DNA of 64,000 nt from NCBI GenBank assembly GCA_032718475.1, contig JAUCBJ010003953.1, positions 62,001-126,000 of the forward strand, given 5' to 3'. Each line of letters begins with the position of its first letter. Position 1 is the stretch's first letter. Both the position numbers and the translations under genes were made by a program. Positions 1 through 10,609 of the stretch are shown piece by piece. The notes under the pieces are model-generated. The model saw nothing but the letters and a program-made list of their open reading frames with translations. It ran no database searches and was not told where the DNA came from. The stretch comes from Nemertoderma westbladi. Its lineage: Eukaryota > Xenacoelomorpha > Nemertodermatida > Nemertodermatidae.

Positions 1-1790
1 GGGAGTCCAATTAAACACGCGATCAATCAATGTATGCGGTTGCGAAGTATCGCTGTTGAGTTGACAATACATGAAAGAATACGAGATTACTTTATACCAG
101 CGGATTTATTTATTAACGGTAACATAATATTTTGTTCTTATAAAAAGCCTATATTTCCCGCTCCTTAGGTGAAGTTTCATGAGCTTTAATATCACGGCGG
201 GAGAAAAAAGTAAAACATGTGATCTACTAAAACCAGATATACCAGTTCGAACTAATACACGAAATTAGTTATTATTATTATTAACATTTATAGATTTAGC
301 CGCCATATTTAGCAATTACAGTTCGCCTGTTATGTTGTAATCAAAATAAATAATAAAATACAAACTAAATACAAATAGTATAATTTAGATACAAAATTTA
401 AATATATTAAATAATTAAACAAAATATCCTTTTAAATTTAATAAATGCGTATGTTATTACACAGCAAAAAATCATCTGAAACATACGATTTTTCGAGTCG
501 AATAGCAACCATCATAGTCGAGACTTTATACATTAACATTCAAAATTAAAATTCATATGTTTAATACAGAAGAAAGTGACAGACTTTGACAGCTAGGAAG
601 CTGTCCTTATTACTCTATAATAAAGAGGTCTATATGCCTACAATAAAAACCTTAATAATGTAAACCAGTAACAACATATATGATATTATTGACATTTAAA
701 CAACTGACATAGCATCACTAGACCGATCTGCTGCTTGTAAAATTCATAATAATAACAGAAATAACTAATAATTAATAAATAATAACTTAAATGATTAAAA
801 AAACAATTTAATGATTAGGTTGGATTAAAAAAAGCAGTATCGTAGCCGACCGTTGACTTACTCGTATGTACAAATTTCTATGAATTCAATTATATCTATT
901 AAGAATCGAAGAATTTAAATCACGGTGTTGGAAAATCAGTTACAAGCAGGAACTGATCAGTTCAACTTTATGAAAACTACACGGGATGCGATGTGATTCA
1001 TTAAAGGAAGACGTATAGTATTCCTAGGACCAGAATACCAACAGTAATTCACAGATCAATGAAAACCTCTAGAATTACGCAGATATGACGGAACAGTGAG
1101 GACAATTAGTGATGAGGGAGGTAGAATTTCTCTGAAGTCGTGACCAACTCAATAAGAATGCGTTACCCATGGGGCATCCAATTCCTTTACCATGTCAACT
1201 GGTGCGTGACTTTGGCGACGGATTACCACAGAGCTTCCCTTAGCCGGATCAACTCATTGCAACGGCTAACATTTACATCAATTAATTCGAAGAATAAACA
1301 TAACGGGGAATTCCGTTCATTTAAGGCGATCTAATAAGATATTTTATGCGTATAAATCTTGGACGAGCCACGAATTTCGTGAGCCTCTTTGAAATCAGCA
1401 TTGTCCGTCGGTCTTTCTGCCGTCCGTTACAAGATTTCAACGACAATTTGAAATGAAAACATGACATAAAATGTTTCACATTTGCAAATGCCAGAGAAAT
1501 TCTCTCAGATCAGAGAGGGCACCGCAATGAGTAGCAAACATTCAAAATAAACATTCTTAAACTTAGTTTGATAGTTGAGATAACTTATATAACTTATCTA
1601 TTATTGTAAATTATCTACAATTTGAAGAATATGATTACCATTATTACGCAATTAAAATGTAGGGTTCACGTATATTTTAAAATTTTTTTTCAAAAATTTT
1701 TTTTTTAAATAATTCTTAGCCGCAGCTAACTGTAGGCTCAGAATATAAAACGAAATTCGGAAAGTACCAGTACTGCTATTCCTATGCATA
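1..1790. other. AT-rich intergenic stretch, no gene recognised
   Basis: The stretch is AT-rich with short runs of A and T. One 64-codon open frame at 1140-1334 has no recognisable motif. Near 200 a short piece (gggagaaaaaagtaaaac) resembles the core of the dispersed repeat seen at 20.2 and 43.6 kb. Nothing else can be supported. Confidence 0.5.
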
Positions 1791-1803
1791 AAAATTCAAA
1801 TTT

Positions 1804-2016
1804 ATGGATCTAGGACACTTCCCCCCGGACAGTTCCCCCCGGGACACTTCCCCCCGGACAGTTCCCCCCGGGACACTTCCCACCGGACAGTTCCCCCCCC
1901 CCCAGACACTTCCCCCCCGGACAGTTCCCCCCCGGACACTTCCCCACGCCCAAGTAGGACGCTTCCCCCCCGGACACTTCCCCCCGGACACTTCCTCCCG
2001 GACACTTCCCCCCCAG
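1804..2016. repeat. C-rich minisatellite, left arm of a foldback structure
   Basis: Tandem units of about 14-15 bp built on GGACACTTCCCCCC and GGACAGTTCCCCCC, with variable C-run length. The same unit appears in reverse complement at 2645-2822, so the two arrays could pair. The C-run variation is typical of slippage. Confidence 0.85.
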
Positions 2017-2084
2017 TTAAAGTGTTAAAATTAATCTGGGTGCATCAAAGCAATAAACAAAAGTTAAAGATGGTTACAGGACAA

Positions 2085-2596
2085 GTTGTATCTAGACAAG
2101 TTTTTTCAAAATTATAAAAGAAACATTTTTATTGTCAAATTTTGTTTGTTTTTCTTTTAATTGGGGGTGCCGCCCCTAAACCCCGGCATTTCCTTGTGTG
2201 CCCGTGGTGAAAGACTTTAGGACCATTTTGAAAAAATTAATTCATGTTTGTATCATCAGGCCGGGAAATTTAATTAATTTATCAATATGTAATGCTGAAC
2301 ACAGAATACAGGTCGACGCATGTCGATTTTACCCTGGAAAGGTATAATTTTGATTGCAACAATAATATTCATCAACATCTGCTACAATTTGAAGAAGACT
2401 ATTACATAATAATACCTATAATTAAAACAATTTATTATTATAATTCTATAGTTAATAAAAACAGTATATCTTTCGGGGGATGGAATTTATAGGACATCTA
2501 ATTAATTGTTTAAAGATTAGCAAACAATACGATGTAATTGCATTGATAAAATCGATGAAAAGAAATAAAAAATTGATACAACTTGTCTGGATACAA
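2085..2596. mobile_element. Inverted-repeat bounded segment between two minisatellite arms
   Basis: An 18-bp word at 2085-2102 (GTTGTATCTAGACAAGTT) matches the reverse complement of 2579-2596 at 16 of 18 positions. Outside each copy lies a minisatellite in opposite orientation. The whole block, about 1800-2830, looks like a foldback (Tsetse/Foldback-type) non-autonomous element, but no target-site duplication was found, so the class is open. Confidence 0.5.
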
Positions 2597-2644
2597 GCGG
2601 TCCGTTTAACTTACAAAATGAAAAATAAGAATGTGCGAAGTTAA

Positions 2645-2822
2645 GAACAGTCGGGGGGGGGGTGTCCGGGGGAGAACTGTCTGGGGGGAAAGTGTCCGGG
2701 GGAGAAGTGTCTGGGGGAGAAGTGTCCGGGGGAGAAGTGTCTGGGGGGGAAGTGTCCGGGTGGAAGTGTCCTATTTGAACGGGGGGGGGGGGGGGGACTG
2801 TCCGGGGGGAAGTGTCCGCACA
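2645..2822. repeat. G-rich minisatellite, right arm of a foldback structure
   Basis: Tandem units based on GGGGGAGAAGTGTCC and GGGGGGAAGTGTCC, the reverse complement of the 1804-2016 array. A pure G run of about 15 sits near 2780. Confidence 0.85.
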
Positions 2823-2859
2823 CCCAAATTTATAATATAGGCATGATGACGTATCAAAC

Positions 2860-4390
2860 GCTTGACTCCATAAAAGGAAGAAGAAGTGGTGCGAACATCA
2901 CAGAACCATCCATAATTTTCTGGAATTGGCTTCGCTTAATCATTCGTTTATATTTAATTTGACAGCATCTATTAATTAAATCCCAGCAAACTGAAAATGT
3001 ACCCCGGTTGTATCTGTAAGTTTAACTTTCTTTTCGAAACGATTTGCTATCAATTCAATCTCGCAAGCCTTTCGAGAGAAGAGAGGGATCCCGCGGGATC
3101 TCCCGAGAAGGGGCCCGCGCATCAACCCTAAATAAAATCCATCAATCGCTCGGGAACACACGGCGCTGCCAGCGAACGTGAGCGAGGGAATCTGATAAGA
3201 AGGCAAGGCCTGCCTACTAAGCTTTATTATCGAAACACGAAACTCTAACTCGGGCTGGATCGAGTGGACATGCGTGCGGATGGTAGATACACGGAAGGGA
3301 AGGGATGAGAGCTTATTGGAGGCTTAGGGAGGCCGCCACCGATATATCGTGGACAGGAATAATCCCTGAGGAATAACGTAGGGCAGAATGGCCAGTGTGA
3401 TCAATAAACTACGTAGTGCATTAGGTAAGGTAGCAATAGAAGCGTGCCGCGAGAAACGATGCTGAATTTAGCGAGATAAAGAGAGTAGTATAGTTAAGGT
3501 TGCGTTTATGCTTGCCCCTCACTCCTTTTGGGCGACTGACGTAGCCCCCCCAGCTAATGTACGTACATTCCCGCAAGTCTCTTAGCATCTCCTCCCCCAA
3601 ACATCTTGTGATACCCTACACTTCGGATGCAAGCAACAGGCATCAGATATGGATGTATTCATATATAATCCATGGGATGCTAAATGGATAAATACACGGT
3701 ACTGGGTTGCCTTTGTGTTCATTCTGCGTGACATAGCAACTGGCGAGCATATAAATATCAAACCATTATCGCCGTTTGATAAACATGGGTAGGGACTACT
3801 AGCACACTACAACTATAGGCAGTGCTCCTATAATGGAAACACGCGGATTCGGTGTCCAGCATTTATGGTCAAAATATAAAAATACTATTGTTTTGCAGAA
3901 TATTTCAGCGCTTGATTGCACCTTGTAAGTGTCATATGAATGTCCCGCTGTGTTCAATGGATTCGTCTGGGAGCGGGTAAGGTGCATCATAGCTATCATC
4001 ATCGTGAACAATGGCAAACTGGCAAGAATAACAATCAATTAAAACATCTCACTGGGATTCCCCGCCAACACTGGCGATGATTTGCGTGGAATGCGCTTTT
4101 ATTTATGATTTATTATTTATGATTTTTTTCAAACTTCTCAAGTTTCATGCGTTTTCTTATTGGACTTTACTTATTGATGCTATAAACACCATAAAAGTAA
4201 AAGTGCTACTAAGAAAGGTAATACCATTAACCTGAACATCAGTACAATATGCATAATTCGAATGTTCAATTCATTTTGTAATGTAATTTAAATGTAATTA
4301 TGATGTGTTATGACCTGAGTTTACATAGTACCGAGCGTGCGCAACGAGGGAGGTTCACATCACAATTCGTAATTTTGTTATATTGTCAAC
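2860..4390. other. Intergenic stretch with a GC-richer patch
   Basis: A GC-richer patch lies at about 3050-3350 and includes a near-palindrome at 3084-3106 (GGGATCCCGCGGGATCTCCC). A 46-codon frame at 3649-3789 is open but carries no known motif. No gene is supported. Confidence 0.4.
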
Positions 4391-4703
4391 TAAAGGCCAT
4401 GATACACCACAGGAGCGGCGAGCGGCAGCGGCGGGCGGCCGCGGTGAGCGGCGACTTTTAGTATGATACACTATAGGAGCGGCGAGCGGCAGCGGCGGGC
4501 GACCGCGGCGAGCGGCCGATGTGAGCGGCGACTTTTAGTATGATACACTATAGGAGCGGCGAGCGGCAGCAGCCACTTGTGGTGTATCATCACCCATAAA
4601 AAATAATGTGTTCTATTTTTAAAAAGTGGCCGCACGCCGCGGCCGCTCGCCGCTGCCGCTCCCTGCTGCCGCTCGCCGCTCATGTGGTGTATCATGGCCT
4701 TTA
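4391..4703. mobile_element. MITE with perfect terminal inverted repeats and TA target duplication
   Basis: The left end TAAAGGCCATGATACACCAC and the right end are perfect reverse complements over 21 bp. The similarity continues inward through GAGCGGCGAGCGGCAG with one mismatch. A TA dinucleotide flanks each end (4391-4392 and 4702-4703), which fits a Tc1/mariner-type insertion of about 309 bp. The inside is GC-rich, repeats GAGCGGCGAGCGGCAG several times, and has no coding capacity, so it is non-autonomous. Confidence 0.8.
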
Positions 4704-6054
4704 GGAACAATAATAAAATTATTATCCTTTTTATGCAATTAATTGAGGTTACTGTAACAACTGTAGGCCTACTAGAAATAATCTTACACTTGGCCAACAA
4801 TGGCTATTATAAATGGAGAATACTCGGTTGTGTTCTAGAAATTTATTGTTACTATGGCTCTACGTTTCATGGAATGGAATAAAATGTCATTCTAGAATTG
4901 TTATCTTGTTGTTGTCAAGGAACTAGGTGAATGATTAAAATTTGCGCGCCAGTATTTTCCAGACGACGATGGATTCTGTTCTTGAGATTTTTATAAGTGA
5001 GTAAAGGGAATAAAATAATATCAAAATACATTTTAATTTGTTTAGATTACCGTTGCCAAGGTAATAAGTATAATTACAAATTGTAATAATTGTTTACCGT
5101 TTTTATTCGGTTTGTAATAATAATAATAAGTATAATAATAAGAAATAATAAGTAGGAAAAGTATGGCAAAGTATGGCAAAGTAACGTTTACAAAAGTCAC
5201 CGTAGAAACGTGATCATAAAAATATTCAATTTACTCAACTACCAAAACTCAAGAACAGAATCCCCCGTCATCTCGAATTAAAAGCGCGCAAAGTTTGAAC
5301 TTTGCACCCCTTACCTTAGCAACAACAAGATACAAATTCCAGAAATACATTTTATGACACTTCTATGAAGTTTAGTCATCATATCCACCTAACCGAAGTA
5401 GCATATAATCAGTTTCTAAGGGAATATTATGAAACAAGTTCGATAAATAGGAAAATTATCTGCCCATCCTAATTTCAGCAATCAGCACGCTGCATGATAT
5501 TTAGTACCGGTACACCTTAGCCGTAACACTGTAAAGTGGTACTTCGCTGCGTTTCATGGATTGCACCAGAACGCTGATAGAAATTGACATAATGTCAAAA
5601 AGTAAATAATACCTTAATTAATTGATTTTGATTGACTACAACAATGTAATATTTGTCAAATACAAAGCACAAGTTTTGCCTTTATTACACTAGGTTTGCA
5701 ACCGTGCTTGTGGCACGGAATGTCCAGTATGATATCATTATCCCTACGTAGCAATTAACTAAATGGATTCTATAGATCCGACCTTGCCTGGTTGGTACCC
5801 GTCATAATTTATCAGGAATATTTTGTGAGGTCAAATTGTGGAAACCCGTATCTACCGCGATACTTCGCAGGGAATGCCTGTCAGAATAAAAAATAAAGGG
5901 AGGATATATGCGAGGTCGAGAGCAACAGGAAATTGGGTTTCAGAAAACCAAATGGCAATGGGTCGAGGGAGAATCTCTCCCGTGCTAATCCCAGATGTCA
6001 CAAGCATTGGGCGTCAAAACATCTATGTCTCCAATTAATAAACGATTCCAATAA
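4704..6054. other. AT-rich intergenic stretch with TAA microsatellite
   Basis: A short imperfect TAA/TAAG trinucleotide stretch lies at about 5115-5158. No gene was recognised; open frames at 5838-6124 show no family motif. Confidence 0.4.
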
Positions 6055-7570
6055 AGATTTTGGCAACAAAAAATATATTCCGGCCAATTCCAGAAACTAC
6101 GATGTCTTTGGCAACAAAAAATAAATTCCGGCCAATTCTAGAAACTACGATGTCTTTGGCAACAAAAAATATATTCCGGCCAATTCTAGAAACTACGATG
6201 ACTTTGGCAACAAAAAATAAATTCCGGCCAATTCTAGAAACTACGATGACTTTGGCGACAAAAAATAAATTCCGGCCAATTCTAGAAACTACGATGTATT
6301 TGGCAACAAAAAATAAATTCCGGCCAATTCTAGAAACTACGATGACTTTGGCAACAAAAAATAAATTCCGGCCAATTCTAGAAACTACGATGTCTTTGGC
6401 AACAAAAAATATATTCCGGTCCAATTCCAGAAATTACGATGTCTTTGGCAACAAAAAATATATTCCGGTCCAATTCTAGAAACTACGATGACTTTGGCGA
6501 CAAAAAATAAATTCCGGCCAATTCTAGAAACTACGATGTCTTTGGCAACAAAAAATATATTCCGGCCAATTCTAGAAACTACGATGACTTTGGCAACAAA
6601 AAATAAATTCCGGCCAATTCTAGAAACTACGATGTCTTTGGCAACAAAAAATATATTCCGGCCAATTCTAGAAACTACGATGACTTTGGCAACAAAAAAT
6701 AAATTCCGGCCAATTCTAGAAACTACGATGACTTTGGCAACAAAAAATAAATTCCGGCCAATTCTAGAAACTACGATGTCTTTGGCAACAAAAAATATAT
6801 TCCGGCCAATTCTAGAAACTACGATGACTTTGGCAACAAAAAATAAATTCCGGCCAATTCTAGAAACTACGATGACTTTGGCGACAAAAAATAAATTCCG
6901 GCCAATTCTAGAAACTACGATGTATTTGGCAACAAAAAATAAATTCCGGCCAATTCTAGAAACTACGATGACTTTGGCAACAAAAAATAAATTCCGGCCA
7001 ATTCTAGAAACTACGATGTCTTTGGCAACAAAAAATATATTCCGGTCCAATTCCAGAAATTACGATGTCTTTGGCAACAAAAAATATATTCCGGTCCAAT
7101 TCTAGAAACTACGATGACTTTGGCGACAAAAAATAAATTCCGGCCAATTCTAGAAACTACGATGTATTTGGCAACAAAAAATAAATTCCGGCCAATTCTA
7201 GAAACTACGATGACTTTGGCAACAAAAAATAAATTCCGGCCAATTCTAGAAACTACGATGACTTTGGCAACAAAAAATATATTCCGGCCAATTCTAGAAA
7301 CTACGATGTATTTGGCAACAAAAAATAAATTCCGGCCAATTCCAGAACCTACGATTACTTTGGCAACAAAGAATATATTCCGGCCAATTCCAGAAACTAC
7401 GATGTCTTTGGCAACAAAAAATATATTCCGGTCCAATTCCAGAAACTACGATGACTTTGGCAACAAAAAATATATTCCGGCCAATTCTAGAAACTACGAT
7501 GACTTTGGCAACAAAAAATATATTCCGGTCCAATTCTAGAAACTACAGTACGATGTCTTTGGCAACAAAA
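6055..7570. repeat. 48-bp minisatellite, about 31 copies
   Basis: The unit is 48 bp and contains TTTGGCAACAAAAAATA, TTCCGGCCAATTCTAGAAAC and TACGATG. Because 48 is a multiple of three and few units contain stops in some frames, frames stay open for up to 221 codons on both strands. These are by-products of the unit length. A one-base-longer variant (CGGTCCAATT in place of CGGCCAATT) interrupts them. Blocks of several units recur, indicating duplications larger than one unit. Confidence 0.95.
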
Positions 7571-8103
7571 ATGTCACTAGAGTCTTTTGAATTAACTGTG
7601 AACAGATAGTGAGATAGAAGAGCAGCAAGTGTACCGTTGAGTGTGATGTGTGAATGGGCTCCGGGTAGTGTAACACTGGCTTACCGCTTTAGCACCTTAG
7701 ACTAACCATTGGGACCAAACTACCTTTCAACGAGTAGTTTAACCGCCCTTGGGGTTATACATAGTGAGATGCATGAGAGGTTTGTTACATATGAACGACA
7801 GAATAAAAACATGATAAGTAATATACTGTACAACAAGTAAAATACAGTTAATTGTAATGTTACGAAATAATTACTGATGACAAGCCTCTGTGTAATAAAA
7901 AAAAAGTGTAATATATTTTAGGTGGAAAATCTCAACCCCAAAACGAAATTCTCGACCCAAAATTAGCAGTGGTTTTATAACAAGCGGATTGGGAGAGTAA
8001 AATTACTGTACTAAGTAGGCCTACATAAATATGAGATTGAGAAGACCACAGTATACATTATTATCATTTTCGTTGGGAACAGCTTAGGAAATTCGGCAAT
8101 GAC

Positions 8104-8235
8104 GTACAGGTGGGATCGAACTTGTGACCTCAACTATGGAAGTCTGACGCTCTAACCATTCAGCTAGCGGCTCAGGTAAAAGGTAGACCTGGAAATACTA
8201 CCTGATACCTTGTATGTCAGCAGTTTACCTCCTTG
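8104..8235 (-). mobile_element. tRNA-derived SINE copy, left member of an inverted pair
   Basis: Read on the minus strand, the segment has a tRNA-like D-arm/A-box (TAGCTGAATGGTTAGAGC) and a B-box (GTTCGATCCCA), spaced as in a tRNA gene. The anticodon stem does not pair well, so it is a SINE head, not a working tRNA. A close copy lies in opposite orientation at 8440-8580. Confidence 0.65.
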
Positions 8236-8439
8236 TGGTCTCCATTGTCCTGCTAGAATTGGTATTTAGAGTGTATTATGAATATTACAGGCCGTGAAGG
8301 TTCATGGTTAATATACCCTACCATTTAATTGTAGTAAGTGGCTGAAGACGGTAAGGTAGGCAGGTACTGTAGGGTTGAGCACAGTGGCAGCAGATGATGG
8401 TATGGGTATTGACAGATGCGAGGCCATGAAGGGGGAAAT

Positions 8440-8580
8440 ACAATGTACCGGGTAGTATTTCCAGGTCTATCGTTTACCTGAGCCGCTAGCTGAATGGTTC
8501 GAGCGTCAGACTCCCATCATTGAGATCACCTGTTCGATCCCACCTGGACGTCTCTGCAGACTTTGCTAAGCTGTGCCCAA
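8440..8580 (+). mobile_element. tRNA-derived SINE copy, right member of an inverted pair
   Basis: A-box (TAGCTGAATGGTTCGAGC) and B-box (GTTCGATCCCA) are visible. Similarity to the reverse complement of 8104-8235 runs from the upstream GTAGTATTTCCAGGTCTA through CTAAGCTGT.CCCAAC downstream. The pair is separated by about 200 bp. Confidence 0.65.
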
Positions 8581-9172
8581 CAAAAGTTACAACAATATGA
8601 AACCAGTCATTCACCCAAACATACATACAATACAAACATACAATACAATACAATACATGTATAGTATACATTACATTACAGTATACATGGATATTTGAAC
8701 AACGCTGCCCAGGCTGAAGTACAAATTAACTACTGTAGGCTTATAATCAGTTAGATACTGTAAGGACCGGTTATGTCGATTTTTCTTAACCAAAAATAAA
8801 AGTTCACGAGTAAAATTGCTTACCGATAGATCTAAACGAGTTCATCCCATCCCGTTGAGAAGAGACGTTATTAAATATTATTGAATAATAATTCTGAAAT
8901 AATTGAAAATAATAACTGAATAGTTGTTGAATTAAATTACTCCCGTTCATTTCTCGATCCATCCCCGACCCTACCATACACTGTAGGCTGTTGCCTCCCT
9001 ACTGTGTCCCGAACAACGATAATTTATAAACAAAAATGAATTCCATTTCAATAAAATATACAAAACGAATATTTAATGTGCAGTAGCTTGACCACGCCTA
9101 CGCACGCAGCCTAAACTAGCCACGAGCCGCTTTTAAAATATACCGGTACCCGTCAATCTATCCGCGGGCCTT

Positions 9173-9330
9173 TCTAATCAAAACAATAAACTATTGAATT
9201 TTCAATTGAGTGGTGGCAGTAGGTTAGAGAGACGGGCTTTTTCAACCAAAACAATAAACAAACATTACCTATTGAGGGAAAAGAGCAGGTTACTAAGGCA
9301 TGCTTTTCTAACCAAAACAATATAACGATG
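9173..9330. repeat. Dispersed repeat family (CCAAAACAATAAAC), multi-copy cluster
   Basis: Three tandem-like occurrences of TCTAACCAAAACAATAAAC or close variants, separated by GGTTA-containing links such as GAGCAGGTTACTAAGGCA. The same module occurs in both orientations at 9560-9605, 17008-17043, 19124-19160, 23025-23190, 46085-46168, 51330-51370 and 59518-59575. Neither coding capacity nor terminal repeats were found. Confidence 0.7.
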
Positions 9331-9689
9331 TCGTCCAGATATTCACTGGTATCATAATAGAAGTAAACAAAACGTACTTTAAAAGCTAGGCCACAGTGAT
9401 AACATTCTGAATTTACAAAATTAATTAGCAGAATATACGAAAAGACGGCCAAAATATTTTAAATAGCGGACATATATAATTACTTTGTTCAAAATTCATC
9501 CCTCTCCGGGGTAAAACACCGAAATATCAGAACAGTTGAGCTGAATGTGCTGTCGACTTTCGCTTATTGCTTAGGTTAGAATAACGTGCTACTTTAACCT
9601 GAACCTGCTCCTTTCCATTAATTAATCATTATACTGTAGTTAATTTGCCGAGACGAGTTATAAATTGCCGAATTGGGGGAATCGTCAAG

Positions 9690-9721
<32 letters not shown>
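9690..9721. repeat. Poly-C run of about 32
   Basis: A pure C homopolymer about 85 bp beyond a copy of the dispersed CCAAAACAATAAAC repeat. Similar long runs lie at 16711-16733, 32100-32116, 46169-46192, 51261-51278 (G), 59499-59517 (G) and 60055-60077. Confidence 0.95.
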
Positions 9722-9949
9722 ACCCACTTCTCACTACTATTATTACTGCCTGCACATGTACTTTGAGTAAATAATGGGTAACCGGTACATCAAATATTTA
9801 ACATACCGCTTTATGTGTGTAACTTGAATTGAATGGGTCCTCAGAATAATGCCATGAATAACATTAATACTAATTGTATAGGAGTGAATGGGATAGCGAC
9901 CGAACACTTATTGACCATCCGCATAGCTGATAGGGAGGGAGATAGAGCG

Positions 9950-10600
9950 AGAGAGAGGGAGAAGAGGGAGTGATGGAGGGAGTGGGGAGAGCGGTGGGTG
10001 TTGCGATGGTGGTGGGAGTGGGGAGTAGGGAGAGCTGTGTGCGGTGGTTATCTGAGGGAGTAGGGAGAGCGGTGGGTGGTGGGATGGTGGTGGGAGTGGG
10101 GAGTAGGGAGAGCGGTGGGTGGTGGGATGGTGGTGGGAGTGGGGAGTAGGGAGAGCGGTGGGTGGTGGGATGGTGGGGGGGGGGGGGGGTGGGGAGTAGG
10201 GAGAGCGGTGGGTGGTGTGATGGTGGTGGGATGGTGGTGGGAGTGGGGAGTAGGGAGAGCGGTGGGTGGTGGGATGGTGGTGGGAGTGGGGAGTAGGGAG
10301 AGCTGTGTGCGGTGGTGATCGGAGGGAGTAGGGAGAGCGGTGGGTGGTGCAATGGTGGTGGGAGTAGGGAGAGCGGTGGGTGGTGCGATGGTGGTGGGAG
10401 TGGGGAGTAGGGAGAGCTGTGTGCGGTGGTGATCGGAGGGAGTAGGGAGAGCGGTGGGTGGTGCAATGGTGGTGGGAGTAGGGAGAGCGGTGGGTGGTGC
10501 GATGGTGGTGGGAGTGGGGAGTAGGGAGAGCGGTGGGTGGTGGGATGGTGGTGGGAGTGGGGAGTAGGGAAAGCGGTGGGTGGTGGGATGGTGGGTGTGC
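9950..10600. repeat. G-rich minisatellite of about 43 bp
   Basis: Repeats of GGTGGGTGGTGGGATGGTGG followed by TGGGAGTGGGGAGTAGGGAGAGC, with variants (GTGTGCGGTGGTGATCGGAGG). The plus strand is strongly G-rich with many GGG runs, so quadruplex formation is plausible. Open frames on both strands (up to 198 codons) are low-complexity Pro/Ser or Gly/Trp strings. Confidence 0.9.
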
Positions 10601-10609
10601 GGTGGTGAT

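Noticed and set aside
3649-3789. 46-codon plus frame beginning MDVFIYNPWDAKW
   Set aside because: Composition looks protein-like but it is too short, with no family match or splice evidence.
6385-7105. Frames of 205-221 codons on both strands
   Set aside because: By-product of the 48-bp unit.
8450-8535. Functional tRNA gene
   Set aside because: A- and B-boxes are present but the anticodon stem does not pair and there is no acceptor stem; SINE head preferred.
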